From JBDTRY01 sp039931435 (GTDB lineage: Bacteria; Acidobacteriota; Thermoanaerobaculia; Gp7-AA8), in NCBI GenBank assembly GCA_039931435.1, contig JBDTRY010000062.1, forward strand, positions 1-16,644: a DNA stretch of 16,644 nucleotides, given 5' to 3'. Of this stretch, positions 7,801 through 14,151 are shown one piece after another. The notes under the pieces are model-generated. The model saw nothing but the letters and a program-made list of their open reading frames with translations. It was not told the DNA's origin and ran no database searches. Positions within the stretch are counted from its first letter, which is position 1. Every line of letters starts with the position of its first letter. Both the position numbers and the translations under genes were made by a program.

Positions 7801-8620
7801 GCTCGCGGATCTGAACATCGCCGGGATTGTCGGTGAACCCTTTCTCGAGAACCTTGCGTGCATCGTCCATCTGTTCCCGGGCCAGATAAATCTTGGCCAG
7901 GAGAATGATCAGTCTGGGATTGGCGCGATTGTTTTCCAGCGCGGTGTTCACGATCTGTACGGCATGGTCGTAGTCGCGCTCTTCGATGAGCGCACTGACC
8001 AGGGACTCAGCCAGATCGACGTTGCCGGCATCGAGCCGCAGGGCCCTGCTGAAGACCTGTACCGCCTCGGTGGCCATCCCCCGTTTGAGAAGAAGCCGAC
8101 CGACCTGGTCGTACTGCTCGAGGGCTTCGGAATTGTTTCCAGTGGCGGCGCAGAGATCGGCGAGCTTTACGTGCACGGTGACCGACTGCGGATCGAGCTC
8201 GCCGATCTTCCGGTAGATCTGCAGTGCGTTTTCCGAATCGCCGTGCTTGAGATAGAAATCGGCGAGGACCATGTACTGGCCTTTGGCCTCCATGGCCAGC
8301 CCCTGCTTGGCGTAGAGGTCGGCGAGCCTGGCGTAGGTGTCCAGTTGCGACGGATCGAGCTTGTTGATTTTCTTGTAGATGGCGATGGCTTTAAGGAAGA
8401 ACCCGTCGCGGGAGTAGTGGTCGGCGATCGTACGGAAGACCTTCGAAGCTTCGTCGATGCGCTCGATGCGCACCCATAGGTCGCCGATTCGATTGAGCGT
8501 ATTTACATCGTTCGGATTCTCATCGAGAAGCCGCTGGTACTCCTTGATCGCCGAGTCGATCTTTCCCTTGGCGACCAGCTTTTCCGCGTTGTTGACGATC
8601 TTGTCGCGCTGAAGGGCCAT
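4880..8620 (-). CDS. Large TPR protein with acidic linker (FimV-like architecture)
   Basis: This 1246-residue protein is of unknown function. Residues 1-400 are continuous tetratricopeptide repeats (for example LNRIGDLWVRIERIDEASKV, YARLADLYAKQGLAMEA). A short TPR-like block near 475-560 includes AEVFAKYGLTDKAVEHLQEVL. Residues about 575-940 are extremely rich in Glu, Asp, Pro and Ser and include tandem DDLP units. A further helix pair near 960-1000 (ELDFYIEQELVEEARNKLQI) precedes C-terminal TPRs (about 1100-1240, with HYNLGIAYKEMGLIDEAI). No signal peptide or membrane segment is seen, so a cytoplasmic scaffold is likely. I chose ATG 8620 (MALQRDK) because homologous N-termini begin there; a TTG at 8632 is possible and would overlap the rnhB stop. 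It follows rnhB directly, so it may be expressed with the ribosomal cluster. Confidence 0.85.
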   Translation of the reverse strand: MALQRDKIVNNAEKLVAKGKIDSAIKEYQRLLDENPNDVNTLNRIGDLWVRIERIDEASKVFRTIADHYSRDGFFLKAIAIYKKINKLDPSQLDTYARLADLYAKQGLAMEAKGQYMVLADFYLKHGDSENALQIYRKIGELDPQSVTVHVKLADLCAATGNNSEALEQYDQVGRLLLKRGMATEAVQVFSRALRLDAGNVDLAESLVSALIEERDYDHAVQIVNTALENNRANPRLIILLAKIYLAREQMDDARKVLEKGFTDNPGDVQIREQLASLYLRQGKPDRALELTAPIINVALDRAEGASALDLLDQILKVEPNHTGALEKLVEAYTRLNEKPNVIEATNRLAEAFIAGSAFPAAERVLRELIRLDPENLQNREKLLFVRKQIGGTFEDIDDEIQPAEDLLINGSDSPAPDSLPYDDEPVQPIHELTYDMELTPEPDVQPVSATRGGSATTPVAPQAEMSRDDLEFVTDHLTEAEVFAKYGLTDKAVEHLQEVLERAPRHLPAWEKLLAVYLNEGIAAHVSSTAEQYILLLRDRGEWQMAENVEHDIINRGYPVSLKSAAHPAAHSAPDNMPPAQPERIHPRASAARPIEPIPAIEHDQDFDLEIEEEIDLEEHLATIDAAESRPAPQPTGSTPGIELDFSGSSQTGQEVGIPYGGEFSIDEILIESAATAPGVSGESPLPGVKAEETLSPPAEIRAAPIETDQAEYEFDLDTIIIDDLPTLDDLPVIDDLPELLEEIETAETGGSESVSAVNREIAGADLPEDFARGDFGDSIVAENRSFGESEDDRGAEDESEGEPVLTEEPVPESAGPFLDEVPEQTISIDSAAPITEPEEASVHEQSSDDRGQVDERGAEILPRVADDPKADSGTVENTLVADAEPAHPTAAGEAEENPQAEPLGTFGEMAEVESIASDDRPEISSEPILEEMASEEADLSEDGDDALFYGDEAVRYAYADDSQNSVPSAEDLGELDFYIEQELVEEARNKLQILNTQFPQHPELVLRGQQFDAILPSPSRTSGSGTSTTDPDPEELFVPGTVEEKAADSSDQPTAPFSDVAADSADIFAAEDSFFDLAQELENDLDEYLQEMPALSEDDQSLDQIFREFKKGVEQQLDTEDYETHYNLGIAYKEMGLIDEAIGEFQLASKDPARAIDGCSMLGLCFLEKGMPQLAIKWYRKAIEMPEISEDEHLGVLYDLALAYLETGDIENAHKNFLEVYGVNSKYRDVGSRIKELEDVKRAQ

Positions 8621-8628
8621 GCCATCAC

Positions 8629-9240
8629 TCAACCAAACAATACCGGATCGACAGTCACTCCCTCGAACGAGCTGCGGTGAATAGGGCAGGGCCCATATTC
8701 GCGTAGTGCTCGCCAGTGACTCTCGGTGCCGTAACCCCGGTTATTGTAGAAGTCGTACCGGGGGTAAAGATCATGATACGACTCCATCAGAAGATCCCGG
8801 TAAAATTTTGCCACGATTGAAGCTGCGGCCACGGAGACGCTGCGGCTGTCACCGGAGATCAGTGCCAGTTGAGGCATTTCCAGTGACTCCAGTTGCACGG
8901 CGTCGAGAACGAGTACATCGGGGCGCACTTCGAGGTTTTCTACCGACTGCTTCATGGCCAGCTTGCTGGCGTTGAGAATGTTGATGCGGTCGATGATGTG
9001 CGGTTCCACGACGCCTACGGCGATGGCTCGGGCCCTCCGGGCGATGAGCCGGCACAGACGTCGGCGCTCTCCGTGCGTGAGCTTCTTGGAATCGTTCAGA
9101 CCTGGAAGGGAGTCTTCAGAGAGGATGACCGAACCCGCGACCACCGGTCCGGCCAGACACCCGCGTCCCACTTCGTCCGTACCGGCGATAGCGCAGAATC
9201 CGAAGCTTCGCAGCCTGCGCTCCACGACCGACATCTCTGC
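8629..9240 (-). CDS. rnhB: Ribonuclease HII
   Basis: RNase HII cuts RNA in RNA-DNA hybrids and starts removal of single ribonucleotides from DNA. The protein has 203 residues from ATG 9240, the usual length. The signature IAGTDEVGRGCLAGPVVAG holds acidic residues D20 and E21. D111 (VLDAVQL) and D129 (SGDSRSVSVAAASIVAK) complete the DEDD set, and NNRGYGTESH with GPCPIHRSSF follows. The frame is open back to 9516, across the end of rplS, but those codons are basic and low-complexity. ATG 9240 gives the normal N-terminus, though its ribosome site is weak and an earlier non-ATG start cannot be excluded. It lies 79 bp after rplS and just before the TPR gene, with its stop at 8629-8631. Confidence 0.95.
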   Translation of the reverse strand, partial: AEMSVVERRLRSFGFCAIAGTDEVGRGCLAGPVVAGSVILSEDSLPGLNDSKKLTHGERRRLCRLIARRARAIAVGVVEPHIIDRINILNASKLAMKQSVENLEVRPDVLVLDAVQLESLEMPQLALISGDSRSVSVAAASIVAKFYRDLLMESYHDLYPRYDFYNNRGYGTESHWRALREYGPCPIHRSSFEGVTVDPVLFG

Positions 9241-9319
9241 CAGGCGCGCCAGCTCGGAAAAAAGTGGAAGGAGGTAACCGGCCCCACTGCCGGCGGCAGC
9301 CCGCGAGCGGAAGGTCTTC

Positions 9320-9670
9320 TCAGCCTTTTCGCTTTTCCTCGATGCGCGCCGCTTTACCGCGGAGGTTGCGGAGGTAGTAGAGTTTCGCGCGACGAACTCG
9401 TCCATGGCGTTCGACCTCGATGCGATCGATGGTGGGAGAATACAGTGGAAACATTCTCTCGACGCCGACACCGCCCGAAATTTTGCGAACCGTAAACATT
9501 TCCCGGCTGCCGCCACCCCTTCGGGAGATTACGATTCCCTGAAAGATCTGGATTCGTTCCTTCTCACCCTCACGGACTTTGACGTGGACCTTGACGGTAT
9601 CGCCTGGCGCGAATGCGGGTACGTCCTTCTGCGTCTCGGCCGATTCGACCATCTTCATGATGTCTGGCAT
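9320..9670 (-). CDS. rplS: 50S ribosomal protein L19
   Basis: L19 (bL19) sits at the interface of the 50S and 30S subunits. The protein is 116 residues, standard for the family. Hallmarks are FAPGDTVKVHVKVREGEKER, IQIFQGIVISRRGGG, FTVRKISGGVGVERMFPLYSP and VRRAKLYYLRNLRGKAARI. The start is ATG 9670, six bases after AGGAAGG; the open frame further upstream lacks conservation. It follows rimM/trmD, as expected for this cluster, after a 72-bp gap that holds a small hairpin. Confidence 0.98.
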   Translation of the reverse strand: MPDIMKMVESAETQKDVPAFAPGDTVKVHVKVREGEKERIQIFQGIVISRRGGGSREMFTVRKISGGVGVERMFPLYSPTIDRIEVERHGRVRRAKLYYLRNLRGKAARIEEKRKG

Positions 9671-9714
9671 TGCAAACCTTCCTGATTCTTCAAAATGCGA
9701 AAAGCTCGTCAGCA

Positions 9715-9730
9715 TCGCCCATTCGGGCGA
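9715..9730 (-). promoter_or_regulatory. Hairpin in the rplS leader
   Basis: On the minus strand TCGCCC/GGGCGA forms a 6-bp stem with a GAAT loop in the short gap between trmD and rplS, about 45 bases before the L19 start. It is not followed by a U-tract, so it does not look like a terminator. It could stabilise the mRNA or take part in L19 leader control, but there is no direct support for either role. Confidence 0.3.
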
Positions 9731-9742
9731 ATTACTCAACCA

Positions 9743-11155
9743 CTAACTCCCTGAATCACTTCCATCCGTCTCGATCGTCCGCAGAATTTCCAGGGCTTCG
9801 TCGTCCAGGCGTGCCGACTTCAGCAGGTCAGGACGCTTGCTCTTTGTGGACCTGAGCGACTGTTCCAGCCGCCATTTCCGTATTTTCCCGGCGTGACCTG
9901 ACAGCAGCACTTCGGGAACAGCCAGCCCCCGCAGTTCCCGGGGTCGAGTGTAGTGCGGATAATCCAGCAGCCCGTTGTAGAACGAATCGGCTTCCACCGA
10001 ATTCCTCGCTCCCACCACCCCCTCGATCATCCGCGCCGCCCCATCCACGATGAGCATCGCCGGGATTTCCCCTCCCGAGACCACGAAGTCGCCCACCGAT
10101 ACTTCCTCGTCCACAACAGCCTGGCGTATCCGCTCGTCAAAACCCTCGTACCGGCCGCAAAGTATGACCAGCCAGCCGGTCCCCGCAAGCCGCCGGGCCG
10201 CGGCCTGTCCAAATGGCACACCCTGCGGCGAGGTCATCAGCACATGCGGCTTTCCGCCTGGGTTGAGAGCGCGAATGGCGTCCAGGCAGCGGAAAACGGG
10301 CTCAGCCAGCATCACCATCCCTCCGCCGCCGCCGTACGCTTCGTCGTCCGTGGAACGGTGGCGGTCGTCGGTGAAGTCCCGGAGATCCCACACGGTCACG
10401 GCCAGAATGCCGCTTCGCACTGCCCGGGCCACGATGCCCTCGGACAGGAGCGAGTCGAACATTGCCGGAAAGATCGTGATCAGATCCACCCGCAGCGATG
10501 GCTCGGCCGGTCTGTGTTCCAGAACGCCAGCTTCGTCCGCCTCATCAAGGGTGACTGGCGCCGGCGCCGGCTGATCCTCGACGGCCGGAAGAGCCTCGAG
10601 TCTCTCCAGGCCTTCCGGCAACTCCACTTCGATTTCACCGGCTTCGAGGTCCACTCCCGTGCAGATTCCGGCTGCGAACGGAAGCTCGAACGCGCCGCCG
10701 TCTGGTCGCCGGACCTGAAAGATCAGACCCCCGCCGCCCGCCGCCATATCCTCGATGGTCCCTATGCGCCGGCCCTTCTCCACGACGTGCAGCCCGACCA
10801 GATCGTGAATGAAGTACTCGTCCTCATCGAGCGCTCGGGCCTGGTCCACCGGGATCTCGATGGTCCAGTCACGCACCGAACTCACCTCTTCGGGAGAGAC
10901 TATTTCGTGGAACCTGACCAGGACGCGGTCGCCATGGGGCCGGGCGCCTTCGATCGTCAGTATTTTCGATTGGGATTCGTCGGGGGAAACCAGGGTTACC
11001 GAGGACAGCCCTTCGAATCGAGCGGCGCTGTCGGTCCAGATTTCCACACTTGCCTCGCCGCGGACACCATGGGCCCGGCGAACGACGCCGATGGCAATCC
11101 GATCGCCGGAAGGCGGAGGATTACCGCGAGGACTGCGCTCTTTCCGTCCGGGCAT
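9743..11155 (-). CDS. rimM-trmD: Fused RimM (16S maturation factor) - TrmD (tRNA m1G37 methyltransferase)
   Basis: One uninterrupted 470-residue frame encodes two proteins that are separate neighbours in most bacteria. Residues 18-186 are a complete RimM: an N-terminal barrel from IAIGVVRRAHGVRGEASVEI, and a PRC barrel from YFIHDLVGL with GTIEDMAAGGGGLIFQV, ending ELPEGLE. RimM assists maturation of the 30S head around S19. Residues 187-220 are a Pro/Glu/Ala-rich linker. Residues 221-463 are TrmD: VDLITIFPAMFDS, DDEAYGGGGGMVM, the SAM-binding knot LCGRYEGFDERI and SVGDFVVSGGEIPAMLIVDG, and EADSFYNGLLDYPHYTRP with the likely catalytic Asp390. An in-frame GTG at residue 223 could be an internal start but has no clear ribosome site. 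The gene starts 23 bp after khpA. Confidence 0.93.
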   Translation of the reverse strand: MPGRKERSPRGNPPPSGDRIAIGVVRRAHGVRGEASVEIWTDSAARFEGLSSVTLVSPDESQSKILTIEGARPHGDRVLVRFHEIVSPEEVSSVRDWTIEIPVDQARALDEDEYFIHDLVGLHVVEKGRRIGTIEDMAAGGGGLIFQVRRPDGGAFELPFAAGICTGVDLEAGEIEVELPEGLERLEALPAVEDQPAPAPVTLDEADEAGVLEHRPAEPSLRVDLITIFPAMFDSLLSEGIVARAVRSGILAVTVWDLRDFTDDRHRSTDDEAYGGGGGMVMLAEPVFRCLDAIRALNPGGKPHVLMTSPQGVPFGQAAARRLAGTGWLVILCGRYEGFDERIRQAVVDEEVSVGDFVVSGGEIPAMLIVDGAARMIEGVVGARNSVEADSFYNGLLDYPHYTRPRELRGLAVPEVLLSGHAGKIRKWRLEQSLRSTKSKRPDLLKSARLDDEALEILRTIETDGSDSGS

Positions 11156-11178
11156 GATTGCCAGACCTCGAACCGAGA

Positions 11179-11409
11179 TCAGTCGAGGATGTCGAGGCTG
11201 AAGCGGCGCTGAGATTTACTGCTGGCTGCGGCGAGCACGCTGCGGATGGCACGCGCCGTTCGCCCCTGTCTTCCAATCACTTTCCCGAGATCTTCGGGGG
11301 CGACCATGAGTTCGAGAACCGTGGCGCTGTCGCGACGAAGTTCCCGTACTTCCACTTCATCTGGACGATCGACAAGGGATCTGGCCAGGAACTCGATCAG
11401 TGCTTTCAC
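11179..11409 (-). CDS. khpA: KH-domain RNA-binding protein KhpA (YlqC family)
   Basis: This 76-residue protein is a single KH domain. KhpA homologues bind RNA, often pairing with KhpB/Jag, and affect growth and division in Gram-positive bacteria. The GxxG loop is visible in LGKVIGRQGRTARAIRSVL (about 41-59), preceded by VELRRDS-like strand residues and LELMVAPEDLG. Length and position between rpsP and rimM are typical. It starts with GTG at 11409, 6 bp after the rpsP stop. The ribosome site is weak, which fits translational coupling to rpsP. Confidence 0.93.
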   Translation of the reverse strand: MKALIEFLARSLVDRPDEVEVRELRRDSATVLELMVAPEDLGKVIGRQGRTARAIRSVLAAASSKSQRRFSLDILD

Positions 11410-11415
11410 GGCAGG

Positions 11416-11649
11416 TTACTTCGCTTTCTTCATGATCGAACGAACGGTCGGGGAGAGCTGAGCGCCCTGACCAACCCAGTACTCGACCCGCGCTTTGTCG
11501 ATCTGCATTTCCGAGGGCTTACGGGTGGGATTATAAAACCCGATCTGTTCGAGTGTGGCAGCGCGGGGGGTGCGCAGGGAGTCGGAGACCACGATCCGAT
11601 AGAACGGCGAGTGGGCTGATCCCTGGCGGCGAAGGCGAATCTTGAGCAT
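11416..11649 (-). CDS. rpsP: 30S ribosomal protein S16
   Basis: S16 (bS16) is an assembly protein of the 30S body. The 77-residue sequence starts MLKIRLRRQGSAHSPFYRIV and continues with the conserved DSLRTPRAATLEQIGFYNP and DKARVEYWVGQGAQLSPTV. The ATG at 11649 has a strong AAAAGGAG seven bases upstream. It is followed tightly by khpA and rimM/trmD. The nearly 100-bp leader after ffh carries a strong hairpin, so rpsP may begin or re-start a segment of the operon with separate control. Confidence 0.98.
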   Translation of the reverse strand: MLKIRLRRQGSAHSPFYRIVVSDSLRTPRAATLEQIGFYNPTRKPSEMQIDKARVEYWVGQGAQLSPTVRSIMKKAK

Positions 11650-11669
11650 GCAACGACTCCTTTTGATTG

Positions 11670-11686
11670 CTGCAGCAGAGCTGCAG
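11670..11686 (-). promoter_or_regulatory. 7-bp hairpin just before the rpsP ribosome site
   Basis: CTGCAGC-TCT-GCTGCAG is a perfect inverted repeat with a three-base loop, lying about 10 bases before the AAAAGGAG of rpsP. There is no U-tract after it, so it is not a standard terminator. It may stabilise the 5' end of a processed mRNA or modulate S16 translation. Confidence 0.4.
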
Positions 11687-11746
11687 AAGGCGAATTCTTA
11701 CACAGTCCGGGTCGGTGAGACGCGAGCTTAGCCGGAAACGCCCCGT

Positions 11747-13090
11747 CTATTGAAACAATTCCGGGGGCAGACCCCTGGTCATCCGGCCGAATTTCCTGGG
11801 GCCGAAGCCCTTGGAAAACGTCTTCATCATCTTTTTCATCTGCAGATACTGCTTCATGAGGCGATTGATCTCCTGGACACTCGTACCGGAGCCTCTGGCG
11901 ATCCGCTTCTTCCTCGATCCATTGATGATCTGCGGGAACTCCCGCTCTTTGGCTGTCATGGAGTTGAGAATGGCCTCCATTCGCACCATGGCCTTCGGAT
12001 CGATGTCCTCTTCGCGGATCTTGCCTCCCATTCCCGGGAGCATCTGAGCCAGCTGCGAGATCGGCCCCATCTTCTTGATCTGCTGGAGCTGACCGCGGAG
12101 ATCTTCGAGCGTGAACTTGTCCTTCGACACCCGCTGAGCCAGACGGAGCGCTTCTTTCTGATCAACCTCGGATTCCACCTTCTCGATCAGCGAGAGAACG
12201 TCACCCATGCCCAGGATGCGCTGGGCCATCCGGTCGGGATAGAAGACATCGAGATCGGTGTACTTTTCACCGACGCCGACCAGCTTGATGGGCCTGTTCA
12301 CAACCGATTTGATCGACAGCGCCGCCCCGCCCCGGGCATCACCGTCCAGTTTGGTGAGGACGATTCCCGTAACCCCCAGGCGCTGGTCGAACTGCGCCGC
12401 CGACTTGACCGCATCCTGCCCGGTCATGGCGTCGGCCACGAAGAGAATCTCGGAGGGACGAACCTCCGCTTTCATCTGCTGCAGCTCCTGCATCAGTTCG
12501 TCGTCGATGTGCAGACGGCCGGCCGTGTCCAGGATGACGACATCGTTGAGAAGCGTGCGCGCTTCCTTCAGGGCATTGCGGGCGATGGTGACCGGCTGGC
12601 GCAGATCGCCGATCTCGTAAAAAGGAACCTTGACCTCGTTGGCCACGATGCGAAGCTGGTCGATTGCCGCGGGACGGTACACGTCGCAGGGTACGAGCAA
12701 CGGCCGTCGGCCGCGGTTCTTCAGGTGAAGCGCCAGTTTGCCCGAGGTGGTCGTCTTTCCCGAGCCCTGCAGCCCGGTCATCATGATTACAGCCGGGGTG
12801 CCCACAAGGGCCAGTCCAACCTCGGACCCGCCGAGCAGGTTCTGCAGCTCATCCCGGACAACCCTGGTTACCTGCTGCGCTGGTGAAAAAGCGGTGAGGA
12901 CTTCCTGTCCGAGGGATTTCTCACGAACGGTATTGGTGAAGTCCTTGACGACTTTGAAGTGAACGTCGGCCTCGAGCAGCGCTACGCGGATCTCTTTGAG
13001 CGCGGTCTCGATGTGCCACTCGTTGAGGGATCCTTCACCGCGAAGGGTCTTGAAGACCCGATCCATCTTTTCCTGAAGGTTGTCGAACAT
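11747..13090 (-). CDS. ffh: Signal recognition particle protein Ffh
   Basis: Ffh (SRP54) is the GTPase that binds SRP RNA and signal sequences and delivers ribosomes to FtsY at the membrane. The 447-residue protein has the N domain (about 1-95), then the G domain with P-loop GLQGSGKTTT (106-115), DVYRPAAIDQL, DTAGR (188-192), TKLDGDARGG (246-255) and GVGEKYTDL. The Met-rich M domain (about 305-447) includes GMGGKI, GSGTSVQEINRL and RLMKQYLQMKKMMK. I chose ATG 13090 (MFDNLQEKM) because that is the normal N-terminus; a TTG at 13117 with an upstream AAGGA would add nine residues. It is preceded by an HNH gene on the same strand. Confidence 0.98.
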   Translation of the reverse strand: MFDNLQEKMDRVFKTLRGEGSLNEWHIETALKEIRVALLEADVHFKVVKDFTNTVREKSLGQEVLTAFSPAQQVTRVVRDELQNLLGGSEVGLALVGTPAVIMMTGLQGSGKTTTSGKLALHLKNRGRRPLLVPCDVYRPAAIDQLRIVANEVKVPFYEIGDLRQPVTIARNALKEARTLLNDVVILDTAGRLHIDDELMQELQQMKAEVRPSEILFVADAMTGQDAVKSAAQFDQRLGVTGIVLTKLDGDARGGAALSIKSVVNRPIKLVGVGEKYTDLDVFYPDRMAQRILGMGDVLSLIEKVESEVDQKEALRLAQRVSKDKFTLEDLRGQLQQIKKMGPISQLAQMLPGMGGKIREEDIDPKAMVRMEAILNSMTAKEREFPQIINGSRKKRIARGSGTSVQEINRLMKQYLQMKKMMKTFSKGFGPRKFGRMTRGLPPELFQ

Positions 13091-13115
13091 GGCGTTAGAA
13101 ATGTTCCGGGCGATC

Positions 13116-13144
13116 AAAAAAATCCTTGCCGGATCCTGATCGGC
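13116..13144 (-). terminator. Weak terminator-like hairpin between the HNH gene and ffh
   Basis: On the minus strand GCCGATCAGGATCCGGC (13144-13128) can fold with a bulged C, and is followed after AAGGA by seven Ts (13122-13116). The spacing between stem and T-run is longer than in strong terminators, so read-through into ffh is likely. The T-run borders the alternative TTG start of ffh. Confidence 0.3.
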
Positions 13145-13174
13145 CGTCGAAGACTCTCCGGGAGCTGCGGAACC

Positions 13175-13762
13175 TCAGTCGCGGCGCAATTCTGCCGACC
13201 AGTACACCTCGTCGAGGAAGTTCTTCCAGATGTCCGGAAAGTGCCGCCCCTGAAGGCGATGCAGCGGATGCCACCTCGGACGATGCGGACCGCGGATCAA
13301 CTGCAGGCCGGCTTCCGAAAGGAGTTTGTTGCCCTTGCGCACATTGCAGGGCAGGCAGGCGCAGACCACATTCTCCCAGGTCGACTTTCCCCCACGGGAG
13401 ATAGGGATGACGTGGTCCAGAGAAAGCTCGGACGAGGAAAACTTTCTGCCGCAGTACTGGCAGCGGTTCTGGTCACGAAGGTAGATGTTCCCACGTGAAA
13501 ACTTCACTTCCTGCCGGGGCATCCTGTCGAAGCTCAGTAGCTGAACGACATGGGGGATGAGGATGTTGCGGCTGGGGGTGGTCACGTAGTGGTCGTGAGG
13601 CTGGACGGGAATGTCCTGCCAGTTCTCGAAATCGTACGTGCGGTACTCTGCATCGACAGCCCGGACGTGGCCTTTGTAGAGAAGGACGAAGGCGCGACGA
13701 ACCGACGTGACCTGGATTGCCTGGAAAACCCGATTCAGCACGAGTACGTTGCCGTCGAGCAT
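13175..13762 (-). CDS. HNH endonuclease family protein
   Basis: This is a 195-residue protein with a C-terminal HNH nuclease fold, a beta-beta-alpha-metal domain that usually cuts DNA. The motif is intact: CQYC zinc pair, LDHVIPISRGG with the catalytic His after Asp, and NVVCACLPCNVRKGN with the second CxxC and the final Asn. The N-terminal half, from VLVLNRVFQAIQVTSVRRAFVLL, is the lead domain typical of a widespread chromosomal HNH group with unknown role. The start is ATG 13762, with GGGAG five to six bases upstream. It precedes ffh by 84 bp. It has no methylase or restriction partner in the window, so defence is not implied. Confidence 0.88.
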   Translation of the reverse strand: MLDGNVLVLNRVFQAIQVTSVRRAFVLLYKGHVRAVDAEYRTYDFENWQDIPVQPHDHYVTTPSRNILIPHVVQLLSFDRMPRQEVKFSRGNIYLRDQNRCQYCGRKFSSSELSLDHVIPISRGGKSTWENVVCACLPCNVRKGNKLLSEAGLQLIRGPHRPRWHPLHRLQGRHFPDIWKNFLDEVYWSAELRRD

Positions 13763-13884
13763 GTTTTCTCCCACCTGTCTAACGCCGGCACAGGAAACTC
13801 TGTTCCGCTGGAGCTCCTGCAATAGATTACCATCGCCGGGCTATCACTCACGTGACTAATTGTCGTACAGCATTTACGCGGCAT

Positions 13885-13890
13885 ATTATA
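13885..13890 (-). promoter_or_regulatory. -10 box of a probable HNH-gene promoter
   Basis: A perfect TATAAT on the minus strand sits in the AT-rich palindrome CATATTATATG (13883-13893), about 120 bases before the HNH start codon. No good -35 is seen 16-18 bases upstream, so a partner activator or a different contact would be needed. The match may also be fortuitous. Confidence 0.35.
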
Positions 13891-13976
13891 TGGAGACGGC
13901 CGATTCGCGGCCCGCGGGCAGGCGGTAACGGGGACGAGCCGGAACGCTCCCGGCCAGCTCCCGGTTGGGGGAAAAC

Positions 13977-14005
13977 TTGAAAAATTCGCGGGTTTAGGCG
14001 ATATT
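13977..14005 (+). promoter_or_regulatory. Sigma70-like promoter of the exported-protein gene
   Basis: TTGAAA (13977-13982) is followed after exactly 17 bases by GATATT (14000-14005). The matches to consensus are 5 of 6 and 4 of 6. The predicted start near 14012 leaves a leader of about 140 bases before the ATG at 14152, long enough to hold the hairpin and palindrome described below. Confidence 0.45.
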
Positions 14006-14044
14006 TAACGCCACTATTTACAAGAGTTCGATGCAACGTGGCTG

Positions 14045-14074
14045 CGCCGCACCAGCGGCGATGACACATGTGTC
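14045..14074 (+). promoter_or_regulatory. Leader hairpin and 12-bp palindrome upstream of the exported-protein gene
   Basis: CGCCGC-ACCA-GCGGCG (14045-14060) is a perfect 6-bp hairpin. Two bases later comes the perfect palindrome GACACATGTGTC (14063-14074). The palindrome has the size and symmetry of a dimeric repressor or activator site and lies within the predicted transcribed leader, so it could act as a roadblock operator. No regulator gene is adjacent, and the assignment is inference. Confidence 0.4.
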
Positions 14075-14151
14075 CAGCGATTGGCAAAGCGCCGGGGTAA
14101 CGGAGTAATGGGAAGCGGCGTAACGCGTCGGGGTGGTTTTGGGAGGAATGT

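Larger units (their letters stand above)
13763..14151. other. Divergent intergenic region between the HNH gene and the exported-protein gene
   Basis: This 389-bp region separates two divergent genes and has no convincing coding frame. It carries a TATAAT on the minus strand, a palindrome GCCCGCGGGC (13910-13919), a GC-rich stretch able to fold (about 13935-13970), a sigma70-like promoter on the plus strand, and the hairpin and palindrome at 14045-14074. No tRNA, known riboswitch or small-RNA motif was recognised. Confidence 0.6.

Noticed and set aside
7655..8479. Plus-strand 274-codon frame with regular hydrophobic pattern
   Set aside because: The periodic look comes from the antisense of TPR repeats.
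9953..11212. Plus-strand 419-codon frame
   Set aside because: It is a mirror of the RimM-TrmD frame in GC-rich DNA; all conserved motifs are on the minus strand.
11750..12886. Plus-strand 378-codon frame
   Set aside because: It is antisense to ffh, whose GTPase motifs are intact; the frame has no signal of its own.
13175..13762. HNH gene as part of a restriction or phage-defence island
   Set aside because: No methylase, helicase, toxin, integrase or phage gene is present, and the neighbours are core housekeeping genes.
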